64,000 nt of DNA from Plumapathes pennacea (lineage: Eukaryota > Cnidaria > Anthozoa > Antipatharia > Myriopathidae): NCBI GenBank assembly GCA_964036295.1, contig OZ038473.1:14869862-14933861 (forward strand). Direction: 5' to 3'. Positions within the stretch are counted from its first letter, which is position 1; every line of letters starts with the position of its first letter. Position numbers and translations under genes: made by a program. The notes under the pieces are model-generated. The model searched no databases. It was not told where the DNA came from and worked only from the letters and a program-made list of their open reading frames with translations. Shown piece by piece: positions 44,621 to 53,756 of the stretch.

Positions 44621-47487
44621 GACAATCGCCAGGACCCCGCTAATCTCCTCAAGCCTACCGAGCTCGCAAAATCCCGTACTATTCCGCCCTAACAGGATCG
44701 AAATCACCCCACAAAACATATATATAAGATCCAAGACGAATTATGAACTTTTCTATGCATTATATGTTGGTGAAGCCTTCAGAATACACAGCAAATACTA
44801 CTGAAACATGCTCTCTAAATGCAAAAAAAAATCTATTTCAGAAGACCCGGGGGACCATTCCCTAGCCCCTAACCTGTTCGAGTCTCCGGCGCTTCGCAAT
44901 GTCCCTTCTATTTAGCGGTAACGGGATCGCAACCGCAACACGTAACATATACACAAGATACAAAACGAATAATCAACTTTCCTATGCATTTTATGTTGGT
45001 GAAGCCATCAGATTACACTGCACAAACTAGACAAACACGCTTTCAAAATTCAGGAAATGCTATCTCAGGAGACAGAAATCTTAAACATTTTACGGGAGAC
45101 AATCGCCCGGACCCCGCTAATCTGCTCAAGCCTACCGAGCTCGCAAATTCCCGTACTATTCCGCCCTACAGGATCGAAATCACCGCACAAAACATATATA
45201 TAAGATCTAAGACGAATGATGAACTTTTCTATGCATTTTATGTTGGTGAAGCCTGCAGAATACACAGCAAATACTACTAAAACATGCTCTCCAAATCAAA
45301 AAAAAATCTATTTCAGAAGACCCGGGGGACCATTCCCTGGCCCCTAACCTGTTCGAGTCTCCGGCGCTTCCCAATGTCCCTTCTATTTAACGGTAACGGG
45401 ATCGCAACCGCCACACGTAACATATACACAAGATACAAAACGAATAATCAACTTTCCTATGCATTTTATGCTGGTGAAGCCATCAGATTACACTGCACAA
45501 ACTAGACAAACACGCTTTCAAAATGCAGGAAATGCTATCTCAGGAGACAGAAATCTTAAACATTTTGCGGGAGACAATCGCCCGGACCCCGCTAATCTGC
45601 TCAAGCCAACAGAGCTCGCAAATTCCCGTACTATTCCACCCTAACATAATCGCAATCACCGCACAAAACATATATATAAGATCCAAAACGAATGATAAAC
45701 TTTTCTATGCATTTTATGTTGGTGAAGCCTGCAGAATACACAGCAAATACTACTGAAACATGCTCTCAAAATGCAAAACAAATTCTATTTCAGAAGACCC
45801 GGGGGACCATTCCCTGGCCCCTAACCTGTTCGAGTCTCCGGCGCTTCGCAATGTCCCTTCTATTTAGCGGTAACGGGATCGCAACCGCCACACGTAACAT
45901 ATACACAAGATACAGAACGAATAATCAACTTTCTTATGCATTTTATGTTGGTGAAGCCTTCAGAGTGCACAGCACAAACTAATCAAACACGCTTTCAAAA
46001 TGCAGGAAATGCTATCTCAGGAGACAGAAATCTTAAACATTTTACGGGAGACAATCGCCCGGACCCCGCTAATCTGCTCAAGCCTACCGAGCTCGCAAAA
46101 TCCCGTACTATTCCGCCCTAACAGGATCGAAATCACCGCACAAAACATATATATAAGATCCAAGACGAATGATGAACTTTTCTATGCAATTTATGTTGGT
46201 GAAGCCTTCAGAATACACAGCAAATACTACTGAAACATGCTCTCCAAATGCAAAAAAAATCTATTTCAGAAGACCCGGGGGACCATTCCCTGGCCCCTTA
46301 CCTGTTCGAGTCTCCTGCGCTTGGCAATGTCCCTTCTATTTTGCGCTAACGGGATCGCAACCGCCACACGTAACATATACACAAGATACAAAACGAATAA
46401 TCAACTTTCCTATGCATTTTATGTTGGTGAAGCCATCAGATTACACTGCACAAACTAGACAAACACGCTTTCAAAATGCAGGAAATGCTATCTCAGGAGA
46501 CAGAAATCTTAAACATTTTACGGGAGACAATCGCCCGGACCCCGCTAATCTCCTCAAGCCTACCGAGCTCGCAAAATCCCGTACTATTCCGCCCTAACAG
46601 GATCGAAATCACCCCACAAAACATATATATAAGATCTAAGACGAATGATGAACTTTACTATGCATTTTATGTTGGTGAAGCCTGCAGAATACACAGCAAA
46701 TACTATTGAAACATGCTCTCCAAATCAAAAAAAAATCTATTTCAGAAGACCCGGGGGACCATTCCCTGGCCCCTAACCTGTTCGAGTCTCCGGCGCTTCG
46801 CAATGTCCCTTCTATTTAGCGGTAACGGGATCGCAACCGCCACACGTAACATATACACAAGATACAGAACGAATAATCAACTTTCTTATGCATTTTATGT
46901 TGGTGAAGCCTTCAGAGTGCACAGCACAAACTAATCAAACACGCTTTCAAAATGCAGGAAATGCTATCTCAGGAGACAGAAATCTTAAACATTTTACGGG
47001 AGACAATCGCCCGGACCCCGCTAATCTGCTCAAGCCTACCGAGCTCGCAAAATCCCGTACTATTCCGCCCTAACAGGATCGAAATCACCGCACAAAACAT
47101 ATAGATAAGATCCAAGACGAATGATGAACTTTTCTATGCATTTTATGTTGGTGAAGCCTTCAGAATACACAGCAAATACTACTGAAACATGCTTTCCAAA
47201 TGCAAAAAAAATCTATTTCAGAAGACCCGGGGGACCATTCCCTGGCTCCTAACCTGTTTGAGTCTCCGGCGGTTCCCAATGTCCCTTCTATCCAGCGGTA
47301 ACGGGATCGCAACCGCCACACGTAACATATACACAAGATACAAAACGAATAATCAACTTTCCTATGCATTTTATGTTGGTGAAGCCTTCAGATTACACAG
47401 CACAAACTACTCAAACACGCTTTCAAAATGCAGGAAATCCTATCTCAGGAGACAGAAATCTTAAAAATTTTTGCGGGAGACAATCCC

Positions 47488-48190
47488 CCAGTCTCCCCTA
47501 AGTTGTAAGCTGTTCTTTGTTTAGGAAACAATAGATATTTGGCTATCCAAAACAGTCAATTATAGACTGGATCCACTCTAGTTGAAATTAAAAGTTGCAC
47601 TTACTGAATAATGGCAAACAATTCAATTTTTTTATCACAATAAATTAAGAGCGTATGCACTGTCAAATAATCAGAGCATAGTCTTGTTTCAATCCATGTT
47701 GCAAACAGAAACTAGTGAAAAATGCCAATTATCTGATTCCCCTCCATAATGGGCAAATTTCACCCCTTAGTGCTGTCAGCATAAAAGCCCTGCAGTAAAC
47801 ATATTCAAGTTGTAGGATCCCCAAATCTCTATGATACCATATGCATTTTATTTGGCTGTTGTGGAATTTGTCAAAGAGGCCTTGAAATGCTCTGGTTTTC
47901 CCCTCCGTACCATTACCAAATACTGTAGAATGACCCATATATCTACACTGAAAATCATTGTGCATGACAGGGTGGACATCCAGATTTGTAGGCAAGTAGG
48001 CTTTACAGAAGACACAAGCCCTACCGTCAGTTATAGCAGCTCAGTTATAAATAGTTGGTTCAGTTTTGTTTGGCAGATTTAAATTGCATGCAATAGCCAC
48101 CTCTGGTTTCAGTTATTGAAAGCCTGATCAAGCTAGGCAGCCAGTAGTAAGCAAATTCATTTTGTGCGAAGACGCTGCACAACTTTTTTT
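47488..48190. repeat. Satellite-edge flank: deletion-collapsed copy of 50,350-52,705
   Basis: From about 47,513 to 47,945 the sequence matches 50,350-50,812 closely (start tttgtttaggaaacaatag, end gacccatatatctac). From about 47,948 to 48,190 it matches 52,466-52,705 (start ctgaaaat(c/t)(a/g)ttgtgcatgac, end gacgctgcacaac). The intervening 1.65 kb of the fuller copy, which carries three candidate exons, is absent here. Small length differences also occur near 47,705 and 47,875. No intact coding frame is supported in this stretch. Confidence 0.85.
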
Positions 48191-48760
48191 ATGAAAGACC
48201 TAGCTAAAAGATTGTTCCAGCTCGTAACATCATGCTGAGGAAGTCGTTTTGTGAATGAAAGGTTCTCATTTCCAGGCTTTAAAACGACAACAAAATTTAG
48301 ACCTTAATCCATAACCATCTGTACAGTCATGCTTTGAATAATAATTATTCAGGAATTGCTGGCCCTGTGTTGCGGAAAAGTCATTGATTGAAGTTATATA
48401 TATCCTAGGTTAATACGACAGACATGTGCATTGCACAGTGATTGGCACAGCTGTGTCACCAAGCAAATTATGCAGTTGCTATATAATATTAGACAATGTT
48501 ATTTCTTGTAATCGAACCTTCAGTACTTGACACTGAATGAAAAATTATGGATTTCAATAAATGCTTGAGAATGACCAAAACCTGTTCACCGAGAACTGCA
48601 TATAATATTGTAACATTATTGCATTATAGACTTCACACACTTTCTGCAGCCCAGATTCCTAGTGATATGTGCACCCCCCAAACACTGGTGATATGAAAAA
48701 TTATATGCATAAATTGCTTGCAAAACACTCGAGTTAGACTTAGACTGTAGCAGGTGGTTC
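48191..48760. other. AT-rich stretch without recognised gene
   Basis: I see no splice-bounded open frame, RNA gene or repeat here. If the minus-strand first exon at 48,854 is real, this is the beginning of its first intron. Confidence 0.4.
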
Positions 48761-48853
48761 TATTTAGTGGAACTCCGACACAACGAGCTGCCAACGGGCT
48801 GGGAAAGTGTGTTTGTTATAGAAAAGGGATCGATACAAAAATCGCCAGCTTAC

Positions 48854-49018
48854 CTTGGGTCGAAGTCGGGCTCCTTGAACGCAATTTGCGGCTTCCTGCA
48901 CTACGTACGTCTTCTGTACGGGACCACACGAAGCGCTTGGCGCAGTTTGCATAAAGGCAAAGGTGGATTGAATGGATAACACGAGCGTTGAAACTGTAAC
49001 CACTAACGCAAACGCCAT
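48854..49018 (-). CDS. First coding exon of an unrecognised secreted protein (5' partial gene)
   Basis: Reading the minus strand, the ATG at 49,018 lies in a strong initiation context (aaaacaATGG) and opens a 55-codon frame. The frame begins with a hydrophobic, signal-peptide-like segment (MAFALVVTVSTLVLSIQSTF, then an Ala-containing cleavage region). The mature part seen here is short, with two cysteines (residues about 22 and 34 of the mature chain) and a basic end, ARLRPK. The frame stops being open to purpose exactly at a consensus donor, AAG|GTAAGC, with exon end at 48,854 and intron phase 0. An upstream in-frame ATG at 49,039 adds 7 residues (MRVNIKT) but has a weaker context. CpG-rich sequence at 49,020-49,330 fits a promoter. 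Later exons must lie to the left, possibly beyond the satellite array, and I could not identify them. The family is not recognised. Confidence 0.55.
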
Positions 49019-49039
49019 TGTTTTTATATTAACACGCAT

Positions 49040-49340
49040 GCGCACAGAGCAGACTGCTGACCGCGTACACACTGGATCGCAGCCGCGCGATCGCGTGACT
49101 TCGACGGCTAGTGAATGAAAGATGGGCTTTCAATCGCGTTTTGGCTAATTCTTTGTCTTTGGGGGCAGGTGGCGTGTGAGAGCTTGAGCAAACGTGTGCT
49201 AGACGCAATCACGGCAATTTAGTGTCGCAGATCTGGAGTGTTTGAGCGAGCAAGACCGGAAAACAGACAGGCCCTGGCCCTGACGAACAGCGCTGTCTTG
49301 AGCGCTCACCGTTGAGTGTGCCCGCATGGTCGGCAAGTGT
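49040..49340 (-). promoter_or_regulatory. Probable promoter/5' UTR region of the minus-strand secreted-protein exon
   Basis: This stretch is distinctly richer in G, C and CpG than the AT-rich DNA on both sides, with gcgcgatcgcgtgac near 49,083. It lies immediately upstream, on the minus strand, of the signal-peptide exon. No clear TATA box was found. The assignment rests on position and composition only. Confidence 0.35.
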
Positions 49341-49597
49341 CAGTTACGCGTGGCCTTTTTTATGTCTGTTTTTTTTTTAGCCGTTGCGCACGCTATACTT
49401 TTTGGACGCGAAATAATCAAGTTCGCAGTCAAGTTTCGGAATGACAGTTAACTTGCAGCATGGGTTTTTAAGGTCGCCCACGAAGTGGGGCACCGTAATG
49501 TAACATCCAGTCCCAATAATAATAAATAATAAATATTGTATCCATATGTATATAAAAATATTGCACATGAAACACTGTGTGAACAAAAGCAGCTTAG

Positions 49598-49836
49598 TTT
49601 ATTGAATAAAAGATGTCATCACTTCTTGTTTTTTTCAATCAATCAATCAATCAACCTTTATTTATACACGATAAAAGTTTAAAGCTACAGCTTGTGTGGT
49701 CGTGTGACCACTCCCACAAGTCTTGTACAGCCTGAAAGTTAAACAAGTGCGGCGTCAGTAATAACACCAAACCAGGATCAAAGTTTGAAAATCAACTCAA
49801 AGTCAATGTGGAAAAGCTGAACAACTGAGCTGCAGC
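49598..49836 (-). CDS. Candidate terminal exon and 3' end of the minus-strand multi-exon gene
   Basis: Two acceptors give alternative last exons in phase 0. The first, at 49,836 after gtccatacag, gives 15 codons (AAAQLFSFSTLTLS, stop at 49,792). The second, at 49,731 after gtttaactttcag, gives 27 codons starting AVQDLWEWSHDH with a stop at 49,651. A canonical AATAAA lies at 49,603-49,598 on the minus strand, about 50 nt past the second stop. Another AATAAA lies inside the second open frame. The second version overlaps the probable retroelement tail and may be an exonised repeat, so the choice between the two is open. Both keep the frame of the upstream exon ending MTEEK. Confidence 0.4.
49636..49740 (-). 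mobile_element. Probable 3' end of a non-LTR retroelement (hairpin plus TTGA tail)
   Basis: On the minus strand, the hairpin gtggtc-acac-gaccac (about 49,697-49,712) is followed by tataaataaagg and then by a short tandem (TTGA)n tract, seen on the plus strand as (tcaa)n at 49,636-49,655. A conserved stem-loop followed by a short tandem repeat is the usual 3' terminus of CR1/L2-like LINEs and the SINEs that use them. No reverse transcriptase sequence is present, so this is at most a 5'-truncated copy. It overlaps one of the two possible terminal exons of the minus-strand gene. Confidence 0.4.
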
Positions 49837-49973
49837 CTGTATGGACATGCAAAGCCAAAATATTTCCAATTTTTCTTTAATAAAAAAGGGGGTTCCAATT
49901 TTTTACTTCTTTAATAAAAAAAGGGTAATACAATTATATAAAGTTACATCATATGCATGCACTAAGGCCTTAC

Positions 49974-50045
49974 CTTTTCTTCAGTCATTTTATACGACTT
50001 CATGAAGTTCTTGAACTTTTCCATCGTCTTTGGCAAGAATGGAGA
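49974..50045 (-). CDS. Candidate internal exon, 24 codons, phase 0-0
   Basis: On the minus strand, an acceptor (tatttcccttag) is followed by 72 nt with an open phase-0 frame, SPFLPKTMEKFKNFMKSYKM then TEEK, and a consensus donor AAG|GTAAGG. The peptide is lysine- and phenylalanine-rich with amphipathic spacing (MEKFKNFMKSYK). The other two frames are less protein-like. This is one of the best-supported exons of the locus, because both splice sites and the frame agree with its neighbours. Function is unknown. Confidence 0.5.
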
Positions 50046-50212
50046 CTAAGGGAAATATGTTAAAGGCTTGTTATTACAACGAAACATCCAAAGAAGGTAT
50101 TGCGAGGGGACTCAACATGTTTAAATATTGCAATTTACTCAAAATGTATGGGTATTGTAGATCTTCTAGTAATGGTTGGATAAGACTCCTCCTGTTATCT
50201 GGACATAAGTAC

Positions 50213-50264
50213 TTTAAAGAACTCAAATAAAATCTGAATATTATCCTTGGTAAAAGTGAACAAA
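50213..50264 (-). CDS. Possible alternative exon, 52 nt, phase 2-0
   Basis: A strong polypyrimidine acceptor (ttatctttttcatgtag) precedes 52 nt that are open in the phase-2 frame (LFTFTKDNIQILFEFFK) and end at a weak donor AAA|GTACTT. In phase 0 the stretch has a TAA after 7 codons, so it can only be used if the preceding exon ends in phase 2. That holds for the alternative frame of the 50,829-50,898 exon, which ends ..MPVIL plus AG. In the preferred model it is skipped. Confidence 0.25.
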
Positions 50265-50349
50265 CTACATGAAAAAGATAATGTTAGATCTGCAATAAAA
50301 AAAAGGGCAGAACAAGGACAAACTCTTACAGCAGGTTCCATGTTATGCC

Positions 50350-50812
50350 TCTTTGTTTAGGAAACAATAGATATTTGGCTATCCAAAACACTGTCAATTA
50401 TAGACTGGATCCACTCTAGTTGAAATTAAAAGTTGCACTTACTGAATAATGGCAAACAATTCAATTTTTTTATCGCAATAAATTAATAGCATATGCACTG
50501 TCAAATAATCAGAGCATACTCTTGTTTCAATCCATGCTGCAAACTCAGAGAAATTTGAGAGCAAAAAGAAACTAGTGAAAAATGCCAATTATCTGATTCC
50601 CCTCCATAACGGGCAAATTTCACCCCTTAGTGCTGCCAGCATAAAAGCCCTGCAGTAAACATATTCAAGTTGTAGCATCCCCAAATCTCTATGATACCAT
50701 ATGCATTTTATTTGGCTGTTGTGGAATTTGTCAAATTTTGAGGCCCTGAAATGCTCTGATTTCCCCCTCCGTACCATTACCAAATACTGTAGAATGACCC
50801 ATATATCTACAA
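50350..50812. repeat. Low-copy segment shared with 47,513-47,945
   Basis: The two segments align over their whole length with few differences, for example aaaacactgtcaatt here against aaaacagtcaatt at 47,548, and an extra 23 bp (tcagagaaatttgagagcaaa..) here near 50,546. The segment is intronic to the candidate minus-strand gene. I see no supported exon in it. Confidence 0.85.
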
Positions 50813-50828
50813 CAAGGTATATACACAC

Positions 50829-50898
50829 CTTAATATGACAGGCATCACTAACTTGGTACCTGGCATATATGTTCCAGTCAAGCCAACCAGGCCAGACC
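50829..50898 (-). CDS. Candidate exon, block copy 1 (70 nt), frame ambiguous
   Basis: An acceptor (aattatttattctgcag) and a donor AAG|GTGTGT bound 70 nt. Entered in phase 2, as the preceding exon requires, it reads VWPGWLDWNIYARYQVSDAC then HIK and leaves in phase 0, matching the exon at 49,974. Entered in phase 1 it reads SGLVGLTGTYMPGTKLVMPV then IL and leaves in phase 2. The homologous exon in block copy 2 lacks 10 bp (ctggcctggt) and reads VGLTGTYMPGTKLFMPVIL from the same phase-2 entry. The two copies therefore encode different peptides over most of their length, and one of them has been frameshifted. Confidence 0.4.
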
Positions 50899-51529
50899 CT
50901 GCAGAATAAATAATTTATTAGTGTTTCTATCCAATATTTTACAAAATAACACAATGTGAGCAAAATTCAAATATTTGGAGATGACAAAAATAAAATGTCT
51001 TCAATTTCCAGTTTGGGAATTAGTTCTAAAATGAAACCTTTCCACTACTTAGCATGGCCAACATGGATGTGGAAATGTGTTAATTGTCTGACAGTGGACA
51101 ATAAGGCAAGACAATTTAACAGCAACTGCATGAATCTGTGCCTGGCTGCAAAAAGTGACAACACTTGAGACAAGTATAAGCCATGCAGTGAAACAGGGCT
51201 AAACTCATCTAGGTTAAATGGTGAAATTATTGCTTAATAAAAAAAGAGGCATAAAGCAGACTGTCTTGCACTTTTCAATATCATGTATACATGCCATCAA
51301 CTGCAGACAAAATTTTGGGACACTTGCTAAATGTTGATAATTTCTATATATTTTCTAGTACGAAAGACCACCCCCCCCCCCCCATTTCCCAAATTCAATT
51401 GTTCCAATGTTTCAGATTTCTAACCATAACCCTAACCCTATCCACAACAAGGTACCTGTATATACACACCTTAATATGACAAGCATCATAGTTGTTCTGC
51501 AATCATTAGGTAATCACAGCAAACTGTAC

Positions 51530-51561
51530 CAAGCAAGAACACCAGCATCTGTAATTTCTTC
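51530..51561 (-). CDS. Candidate exon, block copy 1 (32 nt), EEITDAGVLA
   Basis: The acceptor ctctttctgtgtaatttgcag is followed by a phase-0 frame EEITDAGVLA plus TG, ending at GCTTG|GTACAG in phase 2. The next G completes a Trp codon. Reading through the donor reaches a TGA five codons later. The homologous position in block copy 2 is TGG, so the longer 92-nt version (donor AAG|GTGTGT) is closed here but open there. Related exons exist at 55,390, 58,139 and 59,455. Confidence 0.4.
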
Positions 51562-52221
51562 CTGCAAATTACACAGAAAGAGGTCAAGGTTAATAATAGC
51601 ACAACCACACAAAAATGGTCAAATTTACTGATTAATGTAAATCTTCTAATAACTCATACAAGGTTATATTTCTGAAATATCCCCTTCTCCATTTAGTCTG
51701 TTATGAGAGCCAAATTTGCACAGAAACCTGCAAACCACTGCATGTGATACTTGGTGATATAATGTTGCACTGCACTATATGTTTCTCATGTGGATATTTT
51801 AAAGTAACCCTAACCCTAAAAATATTATGACTCCAAGTATCATCCAATAGATGACAATCTATATATGCAGCTGAATTCCCCAACTTTTCAAGCATCTAAA
51901 TTAATTACACATTAAAGTCTTGCTAACAAGACTAAAGCCAGGCTATACACAAAATTCACTCAATTCTAGGGGCACTTTGCTAAGTAAAATTTTCAAAAGA
52001 AGTTATTAGCGTGCATTGCAGACAGAACTAACACCCACTAAGTCTGACTGAGATAAGAAACAAAACTGTGTGCCAGGACCCCCCATCATCATTGCAGGAG
52101 TACATACAAATTATAATTCTGGTTGGCTTGATTGAAATGAGACTTGAGACTGGTCTCCTCCTCTCTGTTTAAAAATATATCATGAAGCATGTAATGCATA
52201 CCATTTGATTCAATTGCTTAC

Positions 52222-52258
52222 CTCTGCATACAAGGACAGAAACAAGTTAGACCAAAAC
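52222..52258 (-). CDS. Candidate exon, block copy 1 (37 nt), FWSNLFLSLYAE
   Basis: On the minus strand, a pyrimidine-rich acceptor ending actgttgccag precedes 37 nt. Entered in phase 2, these read FWSNLFLSLYAE and end at GCAGAG|GTAAGC, a consensus donor, in phase 0. The other two entry phases meet stops or are less plausible. Together with the next exon (EEITDAGVLAW) it makes an L..LYAEEEITDAGVLAW pattern. This faintly recalls the helix pair in W2-type HEAT domains of translation factors, but the match is too short to assign. Confidence 0.45.
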
Positions 52259-52912
52259 CTGGCAACAGTATAAAAAAAAATTAAAGTTGAGCATTTAGAC
52301 CTCACAACTTTAGGAGCAACTGGTGAGAAGAAACTATTGATTGGTACTTGACAGAAGCTGCCTTGAGTAAGGCCTTTGAAAAATATGTAACCCCACCAGC
52401 TGCAATTGGGTCAACTTTAAGTCAACAGGCCCTGCATGGTTACTGTTATTTTGATCAATTAACCTGAAAATTGTTGTGCATGACAGAGTGGACATCCAGA
52501 TTTGTATATAAGTAGGCTTTATGGAAGACACAAGCCCTACCGTCAGTTGTAGCAGCTCAGTTATAAATAGTTGGTTCAGTTTTGTTTGGCAGATTTAAAT
52601 TGCATGCAATAGCCACCTCTGGTTTCAGTTATTCAAAGCCTGATCAAGCGAGGCAGCCAGTAGTAAGCAAATTCATTTTGTGCCAAGACGCTGCACAACT
52701 TTTTTATTAATAACATGCATACAATAATTTACGGCATGCATTTTTATTAAATTTTGTTACAATTCACAAGTGCCTCTTAAGAACTTTGTTTTCTCGTAAA
52801 CAGAATCAGAATTGTCTTGAGGAATGAAAACACACTTTCTGCCAGCTATCATTAATATTGCTACTCTTAATTTCACAATTATGCAACTGTTTGGAATAAA
52901 TTGACATGTGGC

Positions 52913-53087
52913 ATGTTACTAATAGCAAAATAGTATTGAATGCAGGAATTATTGTATGCATGTTACTAATAGCAAAATAGTATTGAATGCAGGAATTATT
53001 GTATGCATGTTATTAATAGCAAAATAGTATTGAATGCAGGAATTATTGTATGCATGTTATTAATAACAAAATAGTATTGAATGCAGT
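52913..53087. repeat. 47-bp minisatellite, about 3.7 units
   Basis: Unit starts (atgtta(c/t)taatagc) fall at 52,913, 52,960, 53,007 and 53,054, exactly 47 bp apart, with near-identical units containing aaaatagtattgaatgcagg. The last unit is truncated. It lies in the intron just downstream (minus strand) of the 21-nt candidate exon. Confidence 0.95.
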
Positions 53088-53113
53088 TTTAGTAGTGTAC
53101 TGATCAGACTTAC

Positions 53114-53134
53114 CTTCTCTCAATCTCAATAAAT
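53114..53134 (-). CDS. Candidate microexon, 21 nt, FIEIER
   Basis: Acceptor cctttatccacag and a perfect donor AAG|GTAAGT bound 21 nt. Entered in phase 2 it reads (Q)FIEIER plus AG and leaves in phase 2, which is what the FWSNLF exon needs. A microexon this short is only credible because both splice sites are strong and the phases on both sides agree. Confidence 0.4.
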
Positions 53135-53360
53135 CTGTGGATAAAGGAATGCATGTTTACAATGATGGCCAATAAAATGTCAACTAAGGCACCAAAACCA
53201 AGATAGCGATTTGATGTAAGTAAACTTTATATAGAGAAATCTAAACAGAGTGGGTATACATGGTAATTACAGTTTTGAATGAGATTGAGAAGACAAAAAA
53301 CCACTCAGAAAACATTCATAATATGACATGTGACTAAAATAATAACATGAAAGTACTCAC

Positions 53361-53404
53361 TGTTGATTCATTCCAGTCACAAAATTAAACAACTGCTTGA
53401 ACTG
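53361..53404 (-). CDS. Candidate exon, 44 nt, QFKQLFNFVTGMNQ
   Basis: A long T-tract acceptor (about 14 T, then catgtag) and a consensus donor CA|GTGAGT bound 44 nt. The stretch is open only in phase 0 (QFKQLFNFVTGMNQ plus CA); the other two phases hit stops. It leaves in phase 2, matching the next microexon, and converts the phase-0 chain of upstream exons into the phase-2 chain downstream. Confidence 0.5.
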
Positions 53405-53504
53405 CTACATGAAAAAAAAAAAAAAGTTCTTTAGTTAATTATTCTATAAATACAGCCATCTCCCATAGGGCAGGAGAACCTCTGGGATGTTGGAATGTGG
53501 GCAC

Positions 53505-53725
53505 TACATATATCTTTAAGATACAAAATGAATAATGATTTTTTCTATATGTGTAATGTTGATGAAGCCTTTAGATTTCATACAAAAATACTAAAACACA
53601 CTCTCAAAATGCAGTAAATGCCACTTCAGAAGACACATTTATTTTAATTTTCCCAGATGAGCATGCCCCCAGACCCCCTAGCTGCTCAAGCCTCTGGATC
53701 TTGTAAATCACCCTATTATTAACCT
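53505..53725 (+). repeat. Solitary diverged relative of the satellite half-unit
   Basis: The order of landmarks is that of the array: acatatat..aagatac, then aaaatgaataatga, then ctatatgtgtaatgttgatg, aagcctttagattt, acacactctcaaaatgcag, cttcagaagaca, cccccagaccccctagctgc, tcaagcctctgga and finally gtaaatcaccctattatt..aac. Each piece matches array sequence such as gaagccttcagatt, cgctttcaaaatgcagg and gctaatctgctcaagcc with many substitutions. It has the A-type length after cagaagac but B-type cagaagac itself. Confidence 0.8.
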
Positions 53726-53756
53726 CCAACAAGGTTGGAATGCCTGCGCTAATTAA

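Larger units (their letters stand above)
1..47487 (+). repeat. Satellite array, about 477-bp dimeric unit, about 100 copies
   Basis: The same sequence recurs head-to-tail without interruption. The landmark gaagacccgggggacc starts at 31, 507, 984 and 1,462 and continues to 47,220, with spacings of 476-478 bp. The array is open at the left window edge. Its right edge is where the unit breaks off after gggagacaatc near 47,487 and AT-rich unrelated sequence begins. Units differ by scattered substitutions and by length changes in a poly-A tract (aaaaaaaat versus aaaacaaatt). CpG dinucleotides are frequent. No transposase, reverse transcriptase or other protein family is encoded. Open frames of 61-142 codons recur with the repeat period, overlap one another in several frames, and are broken in some units, so they are treated as non-coding. 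Confidence 0.97.
50949..52475. repeat. Segmental duplication, block copy 1 (pairs with 54,825-56,338)
   Basis: The 1.5-kb stretch from aatgtgagcaaaatt to ttaacctgaaaattgttgtg is repeated at 54,826-56,338 with only scattered substitutions and small indels, for example a poly-C tract of 14 at 51,370 against 7 at 55,236. It carries the 32-nt and 37-nt candidate exons. More diverged relatives lie at about 57,890-59,155 and 59,216-59,830. Confidence 0.9.

Noticed and set aside
1-47487. CRISPR-like array
   Set aside because: Units are contiguous with no unique spacers and are far too long. The setting is eukaryotic.
1-47487. Centromeric CENP-B-box satellite
   Set aside because: I looked for a TTCG..A..CGGG-type box and found no convincing match in either half. 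Centromere location cannot be judged from sequence alone.
47729-47995. Minus-strand open frame of 88 codons, with a longer relative at 50,589-50,963
   Set aside because: The two copies differ by indels that change the frame, and no splice or start context supports them. Part of the longer frame is explained by the 70-nt exon candidate.
51424-51445. Interstitial telomere repeats (ccctaaccct here and near 51,806, 55,283, 55,665, 58,026, 59,345 and 59,436)
   Set aside because: Only about two units at each site, carried along as parts of the segmental duplication. No true tandem tract.
52222-52258. W2-type (translation factor) domain in the minus-strand gene
   Set aside because: Only a short L..LY.E..IT...L.W pattern over two exons. 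The surrounding peptides do not follow any W2 protein I know.
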